Shown piece by piece: positions 63,921-64,000 of a DNA stretch of 64,000 nt. Positions within the stretch are counted from its first letter, which is position 1; every line of letters begins with the position of its first letter. This DNA comes from Alphaproteobacteria bacterium. Its GTDB lineage: Bacteria > Pseudomonadota > Alphaproteobacteria > Rhizobiales > Rhizobiaceae. The stretch lies in the NCBI GenBank assembly GCA_024280375.1, contig JAJRQF010000132.1, positions 25,722-89,721 on the forward strand. Reading direction: 5' to 3'. The notes under the pieces are model-generated. The model was not told the origin of the DNA. It searched no databases and saw only the letters and a list, made by a program, of their open reading frames with translations. Position numbers and translations under genes: made by a program.

Positions 63921-64000
63921 CCAACGGCCGCAAAGCCACGTTCCAGATCCTCAATAATGTCTTTCACGTCTTCCAGACCAATTTGAACCCGAATGAGGCT
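63917..64000 (-). CDS. Trans-sulfuration enzyme (cystathionine-lyase/synthase family), 3' end
   Basis: The last 27 codons of a gene that continues beyond the window: SLIRVQIGLEDVKDIIEDLE then RGFAAVG and stop. This is the C-terminal signature of the Cys/Met-metabolism PLP enzymes (MetB, MetC, MetZ and relatives). Which of them cannot be told from the tail. Confidence 0.85.
   Translation of the reverse strand, partial: SLIRVQIGLEDVKDIIEDLERGFAAVG

Overview
The window reads as chromosome from an alphaproteobacterium, most likely a marine or moderate-GC member of the Hyphomicrobiales (Rhizobiales). Pointers are a rhizobial-type NAD kinase, an Omp25/31-like beta-barrel, a BTLCP cysteine peptidase, DUF2336, PAS_5 and PilZ proteins, a DUF3126 protein, and the run thrS - yidD - Fe-S scaffold - folE - hisI - patatin - CBS. 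The genus cannot be fixed from sequence alone. No phage, transposase, CRISPR array, rRNA or tRNA gene was seen.

Layout. 1-3.5 kb: cytosolic PhnD-like protein, then a LemA/DUF2207 pair. 3.5-4.0 kb: two near-identical copies of a palindromic intergenic repeat. 4.0-9.1 kb: TetR-MFP-RND efflux operon with an operator-like palindrome. 9.3-13.4 kb: a single 1358-residue polypeptide carrying two rhodanese domains, a YidC/Oxa1-like membrane domain and a dikinase-type phosphotransferase (ATP domain plus swivelling His domain). 13.4-17.2 kb: hybrid histidine kinase with a periplasmic PhnD-like partner. 17.3-23.3 kb: part of a cobalamin pathway in two divergent operons. 23.4-30.7 kb: GGDEF/EAL protein, then an alpha-oxoamine synthase with two lone receivers and a multi-TM hybrid kinase, resembling the CqsA/LqsA alpha-hydroxyketone signalling systems. 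30.8-38.5 kb: Omp, pyrophosphatase, Lys-rich secreted protein, NAD kinase, an XRE regulator with its divergent membrane gene, DUF2336, and a MaoC/CitE-like pair.

38.5-41.9 kb is an accessory slot. A TIR-domain gene and a methyltransferase gene sit between two convergent housekeeping genes (CoA lyase and flavin reductase). Between the two cargo genes lie extra 3' ends of both housekeeping genes, fused at a shared AATGC. These extra ends differ from the resident genes mainly at synonymous sites, so they look like imported alleles rather than decayed local copies. 41.9-51.9 kb is mostly housekeeping, but a phosphagen (arginine-type) kinase, rare in bacteria, is inserted between thrS and yidD. 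52-64 kb carries PAS and PilZ proteins, structured repeats, BTLCP peptidase, gamma-carbonic anhydrase, stand-alone MnmD, cysE, two overlapping alpha/beta hydrolases, a perfect CRP-type site, a zinc-finger protein, an FAD monooxygenase, a PAP2 phosphatase and the 3' end of a trans-sulfuration enzyme.

The items most worth following are the rhodanese-YidC-dikinase fusion, the chimeric insertion slot at 38.5-40.8 kb, the AOS/kinase/receiver cassette, the bacterial phosphagen kinase, and a dispersed palindromic repeat whose stem shows compensatory base-pair changes between copies.
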